NCBI GenBank assembly: GCA_041582875.1
Contig: JBFHGX010000095.1
Coordinates: forward strand, 1-15,236
Length of the DNA stretch: 15,236 nt
Origin: UBA6244 sp041582875
Lineage (GTDB): Bacteria > Bacteroidota > Bacteroidia > Bacteroidales > F082
Direction of reading: 5' to 3'
Position 1 is the stretch's first letter. The number at the start of each line of letters is the position of its first letter. A model generated the notes under the pieces. The model worked only from the letters and a program-made list of their open reading frames with translations. It was not told the origin of the DNA and made no database searches. This document shows positions 15,020 to 15,236 of this stretch, piece after piece. Made by a program: the position numbers and the translations under genes.

Positions 15020-15236
15020 ATGGAAATTCATTGGTTGGGGCGTGTTGTTTTATTTATCCACAGCCTTTTTGCTTGTTTTGTTGTTGGACATAAATAAGTG
15101 GTATTTTGTTGCCGGTGAAGTGTTTCTTCTGCTTTCGCTGATGTTGTTTGTCATGTTGTACAATCAGTTGGTAAAGCCCATTTCTACCATTGGATCAGCA
15201 TTAAATTTGTTGAAAGGTAAAGATTTTAGTACCCGA
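15009..15236 (+). CDS. sensor histidine kinase, N-terminal part (3' partial)
   Basis: An ATG at 15009 opens a frame of 76 codons that runs off the window. It overlaps the last 11 nt of the response-regulator gene in another frame. The protein begins MSIKWKFIGWGVLFYL and shows two membrane segments (about 6-26 and 33-51) joined by only about 6 residues (DINKWY). A HAMP-like segment follows: QLVKPISTIGSALNLLKGKDFSTR, where the conserved Pro after TM2 and the LLKGKDFSTR end are typical of Bacteroidota kinases paired with NtrC-type regulators. The catalytic HisKA and HATPase domains are beyond the window, so the assignment rests on these features and on gene order. The missing periplasmic domain suggests sensing within the membrane or from the cytoplasm. 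Confidence 0.8.
   Translation, partial: MSIKWKFIGWGVLFYLSTAFLLVLLLDINKWYFVAGEVFLLLSLMLFVMLYNQLVKPISTIGSALNLLKGKDFSTR

Overview
The window is a stretch of chromosome from a member of the Bacteroidota. Three things point there: two secreted proteins end in type A sorting domains of the type IX secretion system (T9SS), two promoters match the Bacteroidota TAnnTTTG -7 consensus, and there is a small DUF2795 protein of the form typical for this phylum. The domain content would fit an environmental or marine lineage (for example Marinilabiliales or relatives), but the genus cannot be read from this sequence. All genes lie on the + strand. No tRNA, rRNA, insertion sequence or CRISPR array was seen.

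Left part (1-3425): two modular surface or secreted proteins. The first is cut by the window edge; its visible part holds the end of a lamin-tail domain, a PKD domain, a fibronectin-III fold apparently split by an inserted choice-of-anchor J/cleaved-adhesin domain, and a T9SS tail. The second is complete: signal peptide, CBM4_9-like N-terminal domain, FN3-like module, choice-of-anchor J domain and T9SS tail. Each is followed by its own hairpin terminator.

Middle part (3461-7590): an unrecognised exported protein and, 3 nt later, a class I SAM-dependent methyltransferase. Then, from a separate TAAATTTG promoter, come an orphan MacB/LolD-type ABC ATPase and a PduO-type corrinoid adenosyltransferase. 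A 73-residue acidic DUF2795 protein forms its own unit, with a near-ideal Bacteroidota promoter and a strong terminator.

Right part (7678-15236): a compact export-and-regulation operon. It encodes a HlyD-type periplasmic adaptor, a TolC-type outer-membrane channel, a MacB-type ABC ATPase, two different 4-TM MacB/FtsX-type permeases, an NtrC-type sigma-54-dependent response regulator, and the start of a sensor histidine kinase (cut by the window end). The genes overlap or are 12-35 nt apart. Just upstream is a site with the exact -24/-12 geometry of a sigma-54 promoter (GG and GC 12 nt apart). About 90 nt before the predicted transcription start lies a perfect 28-bp palindrome that could be a terminator, an enhancer site for the regulator, or both. 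The simplest model is a self-amplifying circuit: the kinase, which has almost no periplasmic domain, activates the sigma-54 regulator, which turns on the tripartite exporter and its own genes. The parts are known families; the specific regulatory wiring is the most interesting point in the window and is inferred, not proven.
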